Below are positions 37,296 through 47,295 of a stretch of 64,000 nt of DNA, one piece after another. The notes below the pieces were generated by a model. That model was given only the letters and a program-made list of their open reading frames with translations. It did no database searches and was not told the origin of the DNA. The DNA comes from Mycobacterium sp. M26 (lineage in GTDB: Bacteria; Actinomycetota; Actinomycetes; Mycobacteriales; Mycobacteriaceae). The DNA lies in contig NZ_LN929908.1 of NCBI RefSeq assembly GCF_001494595.1, positions 248,001 to 312,000 on the forward strand. Reading direction: 5' to 3'. Position numbers and translations under genes: made by a program. Each line of letters begins with the position of its first letter. The stretch's first letter is position 1.

Positions 37296-38432
37296 GTGAA
37301 TCTGAACAGTTTTGGCAAGGCGTTCCTCGTGACCGTGTCGGCGACCGCAATCACCGGGTTGACGCTGACCGCATGCGGCAGCGACAACAACACCGGGTCG
37401 TCCTCGTCGACCGCCGCGTCGGGATCGTCCGGCTCGTCGTCCTCGTCGGCCGACTGCGGTGGCAAGAACGCCCTGACAGCCGAGGGCTCGACCGCCCAGC
37501 AGAACGCCATCGCGGTGTTCAACCAGGTGTGGGGTCAGAAGTGCCCCGGCAAGAACCTGTCGTACAACCCGACCGGTTCCGGCGCGGGTGTCACGCAGTT
37601 CATCGCCGGCCAGGTTGACTTCGCCGGCTCGGACTCCGCCCTGTCCAAGGATCAGCCGGACGCCGCCGCCAAGCGGTGCGGTGGAAACCCGGCCTGGAAC
37701 CTGCCGCTGGTCTTCGGTCCGGTCGCGCTGGCCTACAACCTGCCCGGTGTGGACAAGGTCGTGGTCAACGGTGACGTGCTGGCCAAGATCTTCAGCGGTG
37801 CCATCACCAACTGGAACGACCCGGCCATCGCCGCGCTGAACGCCGGCGCCAGCCTGCCGGACCAGAAGATCACCCCGATCTACCGGTCGGACTCCTCGGG
37901 CACCACCGACAACTTCCAGAAGTACCTGACCGCCGCCGCTCCGGAGAGCTGGACCAAGGGCGCGGGCAAGGAGTTCCAGGGCGGTGCCGGTGAAGGCGCC
38001 CAGAAGTCGGCTGGTGTGGTGCAGGCCGTCCAGGCGACCCCGGGTGCGATCGGCTACGTCGAGAAGGGCTTCGCCACCCAGGCGGGTGTGCCGGTCGCGC
38101 AGATCGACACCGGCTCGGGCCCGGTCGAACTGACCGACGAGTCCGCCAAGAAGGCCATCGACGCCGCCAAGTTCAAGGCCGAGGGCAATGACCTCGTGCT
38201 CGATCTGGATTCGATCTACGGCACGAAGGAAGCGGGCGCCTATCCGCTGATCCTGGCGACCTACGAGATCGTCTGCTCCAAGGGTTACGACGCCGACACC
38301 GCCGCCGCGGTCAAGTCGTTCCTGACGGTGGCCGCCAACTACGGCCAGGACGGGCTGCCCGCTGCGGGGTACGTACCGCTGCCGGACGCGTTCAAGCAGC
38401 GACTGCTGACCGCCGTCAACGCAATCCAGTAA
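37296..38432 (+). CDS. pstS: Phosphate ABC transporter substrate-binding lipoprotein PstS
   Basis: A 378-residue phosphate-binding lipoprotein. Lipobox LTAC gives the anchored Cys near residue 27, followed by a Ser/Gly-rich linker. Phosphate-loop motifs are AEGSTAQQNAI, GSGAGVTQFIAGQVDFAGSD and YRSDSSGTTDNFQKYL. GTG 37296 has GGAGAAAG upstream. It is the first gene of pstSCAB, downstream of Pho-box-like repeats, and delivers phosphate to PstCA. Confidence 0.96.
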   Translation: MNLNSFGKAFLVTVSATAITGLTLTACGSDNNTGSSSSTAASGSSGSSSSSADCGGKNALTAEGSTAQQNAIAVFNQVWGQKCPGKNLSYNPTGSGAGVTQFIAGQVDFAGSDSALSKDQPDAAAKRCGGNPAWNLPLVFGPVALAYNLPGVDKVVVNGDVLAKIFSGAITNWNDPAIAALNAGASLPDQKITPIYRSDSSGTTDNFQKYLTAAAPESWTKGAGKEFQGGAGEGAQKSAGVVQAVQATPGAIGYVEKGFATQAGVPVAQIDTGSGPVELTDESAKKAIDAAKFKAEGNDLVLDLDSIYGTKEAGAYPLILATYEIVCSKGYDADTAAAVKSFLTVAANYGQDGLPAAGYVPLPDAFKQRLLTAVNAIQ

Positions 38433-38459
38433 CAACGCTGGCGAGGTAGGTCGATTGCG

Positions 38460-39521
38460 GTGACCATGGAGAGATCAGTGAGCGATGGGGTTGATGTGAC
38501 GACGCCTAATCCAGCCGATGCGGGATCGGGTGAGGTCGTGTCTGAACCCATCCCGGGGCCGCCCCCGGTGCCGACTGATCCGTCGGGGCATGCCAAAGTG
38601 CGGCCGGGTGACCGGATCTTCCGAGGACTCTCGGAAGGTTCAGGCATCCTGATCATCGCCCTGATCGGCGCAATCGGCTTCTTCCTCGTCTGGCGGGCAG
38701 TGCCCGCGCTGACCCGCAATGAGGTGAATTTCTTCACCTACGGCGGGAACTGGGTGACCACCGACACCTCGAGCATGAAGTTCGGCATCCTGGATCTGCT
38801 CCAGGTGACGGTGTTCGTGTCGCTGTTCGCGCTCGTGCTGGCCATGCCGGTGGCGCTGGGTATCGCGATCTTCCTGACCCAGTACGCCCCGCGCCGGGTG
38901 GCCGGGCCGTTGGGCTACATGGTGGACCTGCTGGCCGCCGTGCCATCGATCATCTACGGCGTGTGGGGTCTCTACGTCCTTGCGCCGGTGATCAAGCCGT
39001 TTGCGCTGTGGCTCAACGAGAATCTGGGCTGGTTCTTCCTGTTCGCGACGGGTAACGCCTCGGTGGCCGGCGGCGGCACTATCTTCACCGCGGGCATTGT
39101 GCTGGCGGTGATGATTCTGCCGATCATCACCGCGGTCACCCGTGAGGTGTTCGTCCAGACGCCGCGCGGCCAGATCGAGGCTGCGCTGGCGCTGGGCGCC
39201 ACCCGCTGGGAGGTGGTGCGAACCACGGTGCTGCCATTCGGGCTGTCCGGCTACATCAGCGGCGCGATGCTTGGTCTGGGCCGCGCGCTGGGCGAGACCA
39301 TCGCGCTGCTGATCATCCTGCGCGGCACCCAGAAAGCGTTCGGCTGGTCACTGTTCGACGCCGGCTACACCTTCGCCAGCAAGATCGCTTCAGCGGCATC
39401 GGAATTCAACGACCAGTACAAGGCGGGTGCCTACATCGCCGCCGGCCTGGTGCTATTCGTGCTGACATTCGTGGTCAATTCGCTGGCCCGGGCCGCGGTG
39501 GCCGGAAGGGGTGCCCGATGA
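38460..39521 (+). CDS. pstC: Phosphate ABC transporter permease PstC
   Basis: A 353-residue membrane permease. After a Pro-rich cytoplasmic N-terminus come six transmembrane stretches, the first near [16 protein letters not shown]. The EAA loop is [20 protein letters not shown], and [22 protein letters not shown] is the PstC signature region. The start is uncertain: GTG 38460, ATG 38466 and GTG 38478 (after GGAGAG) are all possible. PstA follows with a 4-nt overlap. Confidence 0.93.
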   Translation: MTMERSVSDGVDVTTPNPADAGSGEVVSEPIPGPPPVPTDPSGHAKVRPGDRIFRGLSEGSGILIIALIGAIGFFLVWRAVPALTRNEVNFFTYGGNWVTTDTSSMKFGILDLLQVTVFVSLFALVLAMPVALGIAIFLTQYAPRRVAGPLGYMVDLLAAVPSIIYGVWGLYVLAPVIKPFALWLNENLGWFFLFATGNASVAGGGTIFTAGIVLAVMILPIITAVTREVFVQTPRGQIEAALALGATRWEVVRTTVLPFGLSGYISGAMLGLGRALGETIALLIILRGTQKAFGWSLFDAGYTFASKIASAASEFNDQYKAGAYIAAGLVLFVLTFVVNSLARAAVAGRGAR

Positions 39522-40432
39522 CCTCCACACTGGACCGCCCGGTCAAGGCGCCCACCTTCCAGGCCCTGAGCCTGCGGCGCAAACTGACGAACTCGACGGC
39601 CACCGTGCTGGTGTCATTGTCGGTTCTGATCGCTGTAGTTCCGCTGCTGTGGGTGCTCTACTCGGTGATCACCAAGGGCATCGCGACCGTCCTGGACAGC
39701 ACCTGGTGGACCAATTCGCAGGCCGGTATGACAGCCTTCGCGGCCGGCGGCGGTGTCTATCACGCCCTGGTCGGCACCATTCTGCAAGGCCTCGTGTGCG
39801 CGGTCATCTCCATTCCGATCGGTGTCTTCACCGGTATCTATCTGGTGGAATACGGCGGCGGAACGAAGCTCGGCAAGATCACCACCTTTATGGTCGACAT
39901 CCTGACGGGTGTGCCCTCGATCGTGGCCGCACTGTTTATCTACGCGCTGTGGGTGGCCACCCTCGGTTTCCAGCGTTCCGGTTTCGCGGTTTCGCTGGCG
40001 TTGGTGCTGCTGATGATTCCGGTCATCGTGCGCTCCACCGAGGAGATGCTGCGGATCGTCCCGATGGATCTGCGCGAGGCCAGCTATGCACTGGGCGTTC
40101 CGAAATGGAAAACCATTGCGCGCATTGTCATTCCGACAGCACTGTCGGGCATCGTCACCGGAATCATGCTCGCCCTGGCCCGCGTGATGGGGGAGACCGC
40201 GCCGCTGCTGATCCTGGTCGGCTACTCCCAAGCGATGAACTTCGACATGTTCAACGGCTTCATGGGCTCGCTGCCCGGCATGATGTACGACCAGACCTCG
40301 GCCGGTGCCGGCGCCAATCCGGTCCCCACGGACCGACTTTGGGGTGCGGCGCTGACGCTCATCCTGCTCATCGCCGTGCTCAACATCGGCGCCCGCTTCG
40401 TCGCGAAATTCTTCGCTCCCAAGAAGGTTTAG
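39518..40432 (+). CDS. pstA: Phosphate ABC transporter permease PstA
   Basis: A 304-residue permease with six transmembrane stretches, the partner of PstC. The EAA loop is [20 protein letters not shown], and [20 protein letters not shown] is the matching PstA segment. ATG 39518 overlaps the pstC stop (ATGA). The pstB start follows 10 nt after its stop. Confidence 0.95.
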   Translation: MTSTLDRPVKAPTFQALSLRRKLTNSTATVLVSLSVLIAVVPLLWVLYSVITKGIATVLDSTWWTNSQAGMTAFAAGGGVYHALVGTILQGLVCAVISIPIGVFTGIYLVEYGGGTKLGKITTFMVDILTGVPSIVAALFIYALWVATLGFQRSGFAVSLALVLLMIPVIVRSTEEMLRIVPMDLREASYALGVPKWKTIARIVIPTALSGIVTGIMLALARVMGETAPLLILVGYSQAMNFDMFNGFMGSLPGMMYDQTSAGAGANPVPTDRLWGAALTLILLIAVLNIGARFVAKFFAPKKV

Positions 40433-40442
40433 GAGTCTTCCC

Positions 40443-41219
40443 ATGGCCAAGCGCCTCGATCTCAAAGACGTCAACATCTACTACGGTGCGTTCCACGCGG
40501 TCGCCGACGTGTCAATGGCCGTTCCGCCGCGCAGTGTGACGGCCTTCATCGGGCCGTCCGGCTGCGGCAAGTCGACGGTGCTGCGCACGCTCAACCGCAT
40601 GCATGAGGTCATCCCCGGTGCGCGCGTCGAGGGCTCGGTGCTGCTCGACGGCGAGGACATCTACGGTTCCGGTGTCGACCCGGTGGGTGTCCGCAAGACC
40701 ATCGGTATGGTCTTCCAGCGACCGAACCCGTTCCCCACCATGTCAATTCGCGACAATGTGGTGGCCGGGCTCAAGCTGCAGGGGGTGCGCAACCGCAAGG
40801 TCCTCGACGAGACCTGCGAGCGATCTCTCAAGGGCGCCAACCTCTGGAACGAGGTCAAGGACCGGCTGGACAAGCCCGGTGGTGGCCTGTCCGGTGGTCA
40901 GCAGCAGCGGCTGTGCATCGCCCGCGCCATCGCCGTGCAGCCCGACGTGCTGCTGATGGACGAGCCCTGCTCGGCCTTGGACCCCATCTCCACCCTGGCC
41001 ATCGAGGACCTGATCGCCGAGCTGAAGCAGGACTTCACCATCGTGATCGTCACCCACAACATGCAGCAGGCCGCCCGGGTGAGCGATCAGACGGCGTTCT
41101 TCAACCTCGAGGCCACCGGCAAGCCCGGCAAGCTCGTCGAGATCGACGACACCGAGAAGATCTTCTCCAACCCCAGCCAGAAGGCCACCGAGGATTACAT
41201 CTCCGGACGGTTCGGCTAG
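40443..41219 (+). CDS. pstB: Phosphate ABC transporter ATP-binding protein PstB (PhoT)
   Basis: A 258-residue ATPase that powers phosphate import. Walker [10 protein letters not shown] is at residues 37-45, the Q-loop in [18 protein letters not shown], the signature [14 protein letters not shown], Walker [13 protein letters not shown], and the switch His in VTHNMQQA. It is the last gene of pstSCAB and is followed after 13 nt by a strong terminator. Confidence 0.97.
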   Translation: MAKRLDLKDVNIYYGAFHAVADVSMAVPPRSVTAFIGPSGCGKSTVLRTLNRMHEVIPGARVEGSVLLDGEDIYGSGVDPVGVRKTIGMVFQRPNPFPTMSIRDNVVAGLKLQGVRNRKVLDETCERSLKGANLWNEVKDRLDKPGGGLSGGQQQRLCIARAIAVQPDVLLMDEPCSALDPISTLAIEDLIAELKQDFTIVIVTHNMQQAARVSDQTAFFNLEATGKPGKLVEIDDTEKIFSNPSQKATEDYISGRFG

Positions 41220-41232
41220 CACTTGACACCGA

Positions 41233-41268
41233 GAAAGGGCTGTCGCGCATAGCGCGGCAGCCCTTTTC
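41233..41268 (+). terminator. Intrinsic terminator after pstB
   Basis: A stem of about 16 bp, GAAAGGGCTG.CGCGC with GCGCG.CAGCCCTTTT (one or two G-U pairs), closed by an ATA loop and ending in four T followed by C. This is the clearest intrinsic terminator in the window and ends the pst operon before convergent phoU. Confidence 0.88.
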
Positions 41269-41294
41269 GGCTATCCGGACTCGGTGATCCGACC

Positions 41295-41960
41295 TCAGTA
41301 GGTCGGGATCTCTTCCTCTTCGGGCAGCCGGCCGGTGACCTGGAAGATCACCCGCCGGGAAATCTCCACGGCGTGGTCGGCGAAGCGCTCGTAGAACCGG
41401 CCCAGCAGCGTCACGTCGACGGCTGCTGCCACCCCGTGCTTCCACTCCCGGTCCATCATCACGCTGAACAGATGGCGGTGCAGGTCGTCCATCGCATCGT
41501 CTTCCTCGCGGATGCGACGGGCCTTCTCCGGATCACGGGACAGCAGCACCTCTCGTGCGCTGTTGCCCAATTCGACTGCGACTCGTCCCATTTCGGCGAA
41601 GTAGCCGTTGACCTCTTCGGGGAGGGCATGCTGCGGATGGCGACGGCGTGCGATCTTGGCGACGTGCAGGGCCAGCGCGCCCATCCGGTCGACGTCGGCC
41701 ACGATCTGGATCGAGCTGACGATCGCGCGCAGATCACCGGCCACGGGTGCCTGCAGGGCCAGCAGCACGAAGGCGGCTTCCTCGGCGCGCGCACTGGCGC
41801 TGGACAGCGCCTCGTGGTCGCTGATCACCTGTTCGGCCAGCACCAGATCGGCCTGCAGCAGCGACTGTGTCGCACGCTCCATCGCGACGCCGGCCATCCG
41901 GCACATCTCAGCGAGCTGGTTGGTCAGGGCATCAAGCTGCTCGTGGTACGCGGTGCGCAT
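41295..41960 (-). CDS. phoU: PhoU-family phosphate signalling protein (PhoY2 type)
   Basis: A 221-residue all-helical protein of two PhoU repeats, each with a metal-binding E/DxxxD pattern (for example [21 protein letters not shown] and [15 protein letters not shown]). It links the Pst transporter to the SenX3-RegX3 system and, in mycobacteria, affects persistence. The N-terminus [12 protein letters not shown] is the family start. It is convergent with pstB across the terminator. Confidence 0.95.
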   Translation of the reverse strand: MRTAYHEQLDALTNQLAEMCRMAGVAMERATQSLLQADLVLAEQVISDHEALSSASARAEEAAFVLLALQAPVAGDLRAIVSSIQIVADVDRMGALALHVAKIARRRHPQHALPEEVNGYFAEMGRVAVELGNSAREVLLSRDPEKARRIREEDDAMDDLHRHLFSVMMDREWKHGVAAAVDVTLLGRFYERFADHAVEISRRVIFQVTGRLPEEEEIPTY

Positions 41961-42046
41961 AGGTCCACCCTACTTTCAGAAGGTCAGCCCAGTATGCCGC
42001 CGGGGGGTGAACGAACGGTGAATGGACGCAAACCGCGCCGCGACCT

Positions 42047-44239
42047 CTATTCGCAGGTGACGTCGGCGCCGTTGGTCACCGTCAGGTCCTCGGGCAGCGG
42101 GGTGGGGGTGCTGCTGGTGTCATGGCTGACCTGCACGCTGACTGCCGATCCGCTCGGCGGGGGCGGAGCCACGGTGGTGAAATCCGAACCGAGCACTACC
42201 TGCACCGTCTGGCCCAGCCCGGAGACCCGTTCCATGGCCGCATTCGGGAACGCGGCGGCGACGGTGGCAGCCGCCTCTTCGTTGCCTGCCGAGAACATCA
42301 CAGTCGTGCCAGTGACCGTGCCGTCGTAGTCGTCGGGTTCGAGGACGTTGAAGCCGTGTTGCTGCAACGCTGCCGTGGCGTTGGCGCCCAGCCCCTCCTG
42401 ACCGGTGGAGTTCGAGACCTGCACGGTGACCTCGCCCGGGTTGGTCGTCACCGCGTTGACCAGTTCGGTCTGGGTGGTCTCGGCAGGCTGCTCGGCGGTG
42501 GCGCTCGGGGTGACTTCTTCGGCCTTCTTGGCCGCGGTCAGCGGGCTGGTGGTGGCGTTGGTGTCGTTTTCACCCGGGAGCGGATCGTCGTTGATGATCG
42601 CGTCGAACAGCGCCCGGATGTCCTGGGTGCGGGGTTCCTCGTTGCCGTCGGCATCGGTGATGCCGGTGGTCGGGACGGTGACGAAGGTGATGCGGCCCGC
42701 ATTGATGCCCTGCAGGGATTGCCCGAGGTCGACGAGGTCCTTGGTCCGCACGTTGTCGACGTAGGTGTCGTCGATGAACATGTTGACCACGTTGTTGAGC
42801 TTGCTGAGGCTGAACAGCGTGTCCTTGGAGATGATCGAGCGCAGCAGCGAGGACAGGAACAGCTGCTGGCGCTTGATCCGGCCGTAGTCACCGTTGACCT
42901 CGGTGGTGACCTGGCGGGCCCGGACGTAGTTCAGCGCGGTGTGGCCGTCGAGGGTCTGGCGTCCGGCACTGGCCAGCACGGTGCCGAGTTCGTAATCCTC
43001 CAGCGGGGTGGTGCTGCACACCTCGACTCCGCCGAGCGCGTCGACCATCTTGGAGAAGCCCGCGAAGTCCACCGCCATGAAGCGGTTGATCGACAGGCCG
43101 GACATCTTCTGGATGACCTTGACCAAGCACTTCGGACCGCCGAGGGCGTAGGCGGAGTTGATCTTGGTCTCGGTGTAGCGCCAGTCGTCGCTCCACTCGC
43201 CGGTGTTCTCGTCATACACCGGGCCGTAGGCGCCGGTGTCGGCGTTCCAGGCCTGGCATTTCATCGGCGTGATCGCCAGGTCGCGGGGGAAGGACACCGC
43301 GACCACCCGTTTACGGTCAGCCGGGATGTTGACCAGCATGATCGTGTCGGAGCGGGCGCCCTCGGCGTCGGCGGTGCTGCCGGCACCCATCTCGCCGTTG
43401 GCACCGGTGCGGGTGTCGACCCCGACGATCAGGAAGTTCTCGTCGCCGAACTGCGCGTTGGGGTCCAGGATGTCGCGTGAGTTCGGGTCCAGGGCCGCCA
43501 CATTGCGCAGCAGATCGTTCTTGGTGGACTGCCACTGCCAGGCACCGCCGGTCAGCGCCAGCGCGCAGACCGCGAACACGGCAGCCGCTGAGCGCCCCGC
43601 CAGCATGACGGGTCTGCGCCGCCTGGTCTTCTTTGCGGGCTTGGACTTCGATGTTGCCGCCCGCGTGGCTTTCTTGGCCCGTGATGCGGTCGGTGCGGCC
43701 GGTGCGGCCGGACTGGGGTCGGCCGCCAGCGGCCCGCGGGAGCGGTTGAGGGCCTCGAGATCGGGCAGCTCTTCGGCGTAGGCGGCCGTCACGACCGGGA
43801 TGGGCTCCGTGCGATCCATCGAGTTGTCGGCCGGCTCGGCGGGCCTGTCGGCACGGTGCCGATTCGGCTTTGCCGGTGCGCTCGCGGTGCCGGCCACCTT
43901 GGCGATCAGGTCAGCGACCGTCACGCCCTCGGTGTGGTTGCCCGACGGGATCGAGTTGTCGGCCGGCTCGGCGGGCCTGTCGGCACGGTGCCGATTCGGC
44001 TGTGCCGGTGCGCTCGCGGTGCCGGCCACCTTGGCGATCAGGTCAGCGACCGTCACGCCCTCGGTGTGGTTGCCCGACGGGCGCGGGCGGGCGGGCGGTT
44101 CGTCGGCGCGGTGCGATGTGGAGGCGCGCTCCCAGGGCGCGGCACTCTGCGCGGGCCGCGGTGTTCTGGTGATGCGTTCGCTGGAGCCGGGTTCGGTGCC
44201 GCCGCGCTGGCCAGGAGTGGCGCTATCGCCGTCACTCAT
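42047..44239 (-). CDS. LytR-CpsA-Psr (LCP) family cell-wall ligase
   Basis: A 730-residue type II membrane protein. Residues 1-205 are a disordered cytoplasmic region with a 44-residue unit repeated twice. A transmembrane helix follows near 210-230 (AAAVFAVCALALTGGAW). The LCP domain has FLIVGVDTRTGANGEMG, SDTIMLVNIPADRKRVVAVS, FPRDL and ALNYVRARQ with catalytic Arg/Asp positions. A LytR_C domain follows (VTVQVSNSTGQEGLG). LCP proteins attach arabinogalactan to peptidoglycan. M. tuberculosis Rv0822c is the likely orthologue. Confidence 0.92.
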   Translation of the reverse strand: MSDGDSATPGQRGGTEPGSSERITRTPRPAQSAAPWERASTSHRADEPPARPRPSGNHTEGVTVADLIAKVAGTASAPAQPNRHRADRPAEPADNSIPSGNHTEGVTVADLIAKVAGTASAPAKPNRHRADRPAEPADNSMDRTEPIPVVTAAYAEELPDLEALNRSRGPLAADPSPAAPAAPTASRAKKATRAATSKSKPAKKTRRRRPVMLAGRSAAAVFAVCALALTGGAWQWQSTKNDLLRNVAALDPNSRDILDPNAQFGDENFLIVGVDTRTGANGEMGAGSTADAEGARSDTIMLVNIPADRKRVVAVSFPRDLAITPMKCQAWNADTGAYGPVYDENTGEWSDDWRYTETKINSAYALGGPKCLVKVIQKMSGLSINRFMAVDFAGFSKMVDALGGVEVCSTTPLEDYELGTVLASAGRQTLDGHTALNYVRARQVTTEVNGDYGRIKRQQLFLSSLLRSIISKDTLFSLSKLNNVVNMFIDDTYVDNVRTKDLVDLGQSLQGINAGRITFVTVPTTGITDADGNEEPRTQDIRALFDAIINDDPLPGENDTNATTSPLTAAKKAEEVTPSATAEQPAETTQTELVNAVTTNPGEVTVQVSNSTGQEGLGANATAALQQHGFNVLEPDDYDGTVTGTTVMFSAGNEEAAATVAAAFPNAAMERVSGLGQTVQVVLGSDFTTVAPPPPSGSAVSVQVSHDTSSTPTPLPEDLTVTNGADVTCE
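43818..44081 (-). repeat. 132-bp in-frame tandem repeat in the LCP gene
   Basis: 43818-43949 and 43950-44081 are near-identical; I see one mismatch, giving Gln versus Lys. Each unit encodes 44 residues containing GNHTEGVTVADLIAKVAGTA. The copies lie at about residues 54-97 and 98-141, in the cytoplasmic tail. Confidence 0.95.
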
Positions 44240-44442
44240 GTTCCAGTCGCCTCCGACTCTGGTGGGTCTTGCGCATCGTCGCGCGGTACACAGCCGTGGT
44301 GCGGCTTGCTTGGCACCTCGGTGAGGAACGTCGCCCTCTCGCCTCGGGAACCGCTACGTGGAGCGGTCCACAACAAGTTCCTTATCGTACTGAGACAAGA
44401 TGTGTGGCCGCCAGCTCACCGAGATGTCGGGACCGTCTCGAA

Positions 44443-45606
44443 TCAGCCACCCGAGTGCATGACATCGGCGCCCCAGGGGACCGTGCAGTCGTCCGGATCG
44501 TCGAGCCAGCCTTCGGGCAGCGACACCGAGGCCGCCGAGCCCTGACGGCCGCGCGGGCCTGTCGCCGCCGCCGGGAACGGCACCTCCGGGTCGAGTTGAT
44601 CGAGCAGCCCGTCGAGCTCATCGAGGGTCTTGACCAGCGCCAATGACCGGCGAAGGTCGGCGCCTGCCGGGAAGCCGTGCAGGTACCAGGCGATGTGCTT
44701 GCGCATGTCCCGCATGCCCTTGTCCTCGCCGAAATGGTCGGCCAGCAGCCGGCCGTGGCGGCGCATGATGTCGGCGACCTCGCCGAGGTTGGGCGGCGTC
44801 GGTGCCGGTGAGCCGGTGAACGCGGCCGACAGCTCGGCGAACAGCCACGGTCTGCCCAGGCAGCCACGGCCGATGACGACTCCGTCACACCCGGTCGCGG
44901 CCATCATGGCCAGCGCGTCATTGGCCTCGAAGATATCGCCGTTGCCCAGCACGGGGACGGACTGCACGGCCTCCTTCAGCCGGCCGATCTCTTCCCAGTC
45001 GGCGGTGCCGGAGTACCGCTGAGCTGCGGTGCGAGCATGCAACGCCACCGCCGCTGCGCCCTCCTGCTCGGCGATACGGCCGGCGTCGAGGTGGGTGCGG
45101 TGGGCGTCGTCGATGCCGATCCGGAACTTCACCGTCACCGGCACCGACGTGCCCTCGGTGGCCCGGACGGCGGCCGCGACGATCTGGCCGAAGAGGCGCC
45201 GTTTGTACGGCAGGGCCGCCCCGCCGCCGCGGCGTGTGACTTTGGGCACAGGGCAGCCGAAGTTCATGTCGATGTGGTCGGCGAGGTCCTCGTCAACGAT
45301 CATCTTGGCCGCCTCGTAGGTGGTGGCCGGATCGACGGTGTAAAGCTGCAACGAACGCGGCGACTCCTGCGGGGCGAACGTCGTCATGTGCATCGTGACG
45401 GGGTGCCGTTCGACGAGGGCGCGAGCGGTGACCATCTCGCAGACGTAGAGGCCGCTGACGGTGCCGACTCTGGCCTCTTCCAACTCGCGGCACAGGGTGC
45501 GGAACGCGACGTTGGTGACACCGGCCATAGGCGCCAAGACAACCGGGCTGCGGAGGGCGAAGGGCCCGATCCGCAGCCCGGTGGTGGCTGGTGAGGTCTC
45601 GGCTAT
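44443..45606 (-). CDS. dus: tRNA-dihydrouridine synthase, start codon non-canonical (ATA)
   Basis: A flavoprotein that reduces uridines in tRNA D-loops. The barrel shows VVLAPMAGVTNVAFRTLCRE, MNFGCPVPKVTRRGGGAAL (catalytic Cys), VPVTVKFRIG, HARTAAQRYSG and VLGNGDIFEANDAL. The conserved N-terminus LRIGPFALRSPVVLAP extends upstream of the first usable start (TTG 45537, 364 aa), yet no ATG, GTG or TTG lies in frame before it. The position matching the M. tuberculosis start is ATA at 45604-45606, overlapping the desA1 stop by 2 nt; this gives 387 aa. The true start is unresolved. Confidence 0.88.
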   Translation of the reverse strand: MAETSPATTGLRIGPFALRSPVVLAPMAGVTNVAFRTLCRELEEARVGTVSGLYVCEMVTARALVERHPVTMHMTTFAPQESPRSLQLYTVDPATTYEAAKMIVDEDLADHIDMNFGCPVPKVTRRGGGAALPYKRRLFGQIVAAAVRATEGTSVPVTVKFRIGIDDAHRTHLDAGRIAEQEGAAAVALHARTAAQRYSGTADWEEIGRLKEAVQSVPVLGNGDIFEANDALAMMAATGCDGVVIGRGCLGRPWLFAELSAAFTGSPAPTPPNLGEVADIMRRHGRLLADHFGEDKGMRDMRKHIAWYLHGFPAGADLRRSLALVKTLDELDGLLDQLDPEVPFPAAATGPRGRQGSAASVSLPEGWLDDPDDCTVPWGADVMHSGG

Positions 45607-46598
45607 GTCGCCGCCCCGGCCAGTGTCTTGGCGGCACGCTTCTCAGCCAGGCGCGCGTCGCGCTCCAGCTTGCGCTGCTTGGCCTCCTCGAACTTGTCGC
45701 AGGTCTCCTCGAGCTCCTTGAGCAGTTCGGCGAGGTCGTCGCGCATGCGGGCGGCCTCACCGGTGAAGTCCTCGCGCTCGAAGATGCGCCACTTCTTGAG
45801 TACCGGCATCACGACGTCATCGAGGTGGATGCGCGGGTCGTAGACACCACCCATCGCGATGATGACGGCCTTGCGGCGGAAGTCCGGCACGGTGTATCCG
45901 GGCATCTTGAAGTTGCGCAGCACCTGGTGCAGCGACTTCATCGCCTGGTTGGGGGCGACATCGAAGCCGGCCTCGCTGATATCCCGGTAGAAGATCATGT
46001 GCAGGTTCTCGTCGTTGGAGATCCGCGCCAGCAGCTGCTCGGCGACCGGCTCCTGGCAGGCCTTGCCGGTGTTGCGGTGCGATACGCGGGTGGCCAGCTC
46101 CTGGAAGCTGACGTACATCACCGAGTCGAACAGGCTCTCGGCGAACAGATCGCCCTGCTGATTCTGGCCGGGGGAGAAGCCGCGCGTCATCTGCTCGACG
46201 CGCAGTTCTTCGAGCTCGATGGGATCGCAGTTGCGGGTGACGACGAGGTAGTCACGGATCGAGATGCCGTGCCGGTTCTCCTCGGCGGTCCACCGGTTGA
46301 CCCAGTAGCCCCAGGGGCCGTCGGTGGAGAAGTTCATCGCGATCTCGCGGTGATAGGCGGGCAGGTTGTCCTCGGTGAGGAGGTTCTGCACCATCGCGGT
46401 ACGGGCCACCTCGGAGAGCTGGGCCTGATCGGGGTGCCAATCCTGGCCGCCGAGGGCGTAGTAGTTCTTGCCCTCCGACCACGGGATGTAGTCGTGCGGG
46501 TTCCACTCTTTGAACATGGACATGTGGCGGTTGATCAGCTTCTCCGCCACGGGTTCCAGCTCGCGCAGAAGTTCGAGGTCGGTCAGGTCTTGCGACAT
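45603..46598 (-). CDS. desA1: Acyl-ACP desaturase DesA1
   Basis: A 331-residue soluble diiron desaturase linked to mycolic acid synthesis. The two iron-binding motifs are EENRHG (residues 106-111) and ISNDENLHMIFY further on. The rest of the four-helix bundle is intact, with a Lys/Glu-rich C-terminal helix (AEKRAAKTLAGAAT). ATG 46598. The dus gene begins inside or directly after its stop, so the two are co-transcribed. Confidence 0.95.
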   Translation of the reverse strand: MSQDLTDLELLRELEPVAEKLINRHMSMFKEWNPHDYIPWSEGKNYYALGGQDWHPDQAQLSEVARTAMVQNLLTEDNLPAYHREIAMNFSTDGPWGYWVNRWTAEENRHGISIRDYLVVTRNCDPIELEELRVEQMTRGFSPGQNQQGDLFAESLFDSVMYVSFQELATRVSHRNTGKACQEPVAEQLLARISNDENLHMIFYRDISEAGFDVAPNQAMKSLHQVLRNFKMPGYTVPDFRRKAVIIAMGGVYDPRIHLDDVVMPVLKKWRIFEREDFTGEAARMRDDLAELLKELEETCDKFEEAKQRKLERDARLAEKRAAKTLAGAAT

Positions 46599-46779
46599 GA
46601 ACCCTCCAGTTATCTGTTTCCAGTAGTTGCATCAATATATCTGTGTATCCCGGTGACATTCAAGTTGCTGCTCCGGGCGAGTCGTTTCGGCCCGGGAATG
46701 GTGGTGTGGCGCTAGGCTTCCCCGTAGGTCAGCTGGGGAGTGACCGAGACACCCACATGTGGGGTACCGGGGGGGATTC

Positions 46780-47295
46780 ATGAAGTTTGTCGTTGTTTAC
46801 GTAGCGGTCTTGGTGAGTGTTGTTGCCGCGATTCTGTCCGGCGGCTCGGGACTCGCGGCTGCAGGAGGACCGAACTACGACGGCCTCACGTACGCGAAAG
46901 CGGCCGACAGAATCTCGGGAAACGGCTACACGGCGGTGATCGCCACAGTCGTCGGGGACCGGCTTGCAACAGACGATTGCATCGTGACTGGAACCAAGAT
47001 GGGCAAGTATCTGAACTCGAGCGGCAATCCTCGGGGCAGGGAAATCTTCCTGGACCTGAACTGCAATGAGGTCGTCGCCCAAGCCGGTAAGCCAGGCAAC
47101 TCCGCGGCCACGCCTGAGGGCAAGAAGGCGAAAGCCATGCAGGCGCTGGGAGTGAAGTTCAGCAAGGACTTCCATGCAGCCATGTCCAAGGGACTCGTGC
47201 CGTGGTGCAACAGCCACGCCGAACGATGCAATTCGGTCTGCCAGTACTCCGGAACCTGTTCTGAAGAGCTGCTGGATTATCTGGCAAGCCTGTGA
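46780..47295 (+). CDS. Secreted protein, tandem paralogue 1
   Basis: A 171-residue exported protein with signal peptide MKFVVVYVAVLVSVVAAILSG. The mature part has YDGLTYAKAADRISGNGY, VIATVVGDRLATDDCIVTGT and LDLNCNEVVAQAGKPGNS, shared with the next two genes. It differs by a Cys-rich C-terminal extension (PWCNSHAERCNSVCQYSGTC). ATG 46780 is preferred over the upstream GTG 46759 because the signal peptide starts there. Function unknown. Confidence 0.78.
   Translation: MKFVVVYVAVLVSVVAAILSGGSGLAAAGGPNYDGLTYAKAADRISGNGYTAVIATVVGDRLATDDCIVTGTKMGKYLNSSGNPRGREIFLDLNCNEVVAQAGKPGNSAATPEGKKAKAMQALGVKFSKDFHAAMSKGLVPWCNSHAERCNSVCQYSGTCSEELLDYLASL

Noticed and set aside
43818-44081. CRISPR array or mobile element from the 132-bp repeat
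   Set aside because: There are only two adjacent in-frame copies with no spacers, no cas genes and no inverted ends; it is a coding tandem duplication.
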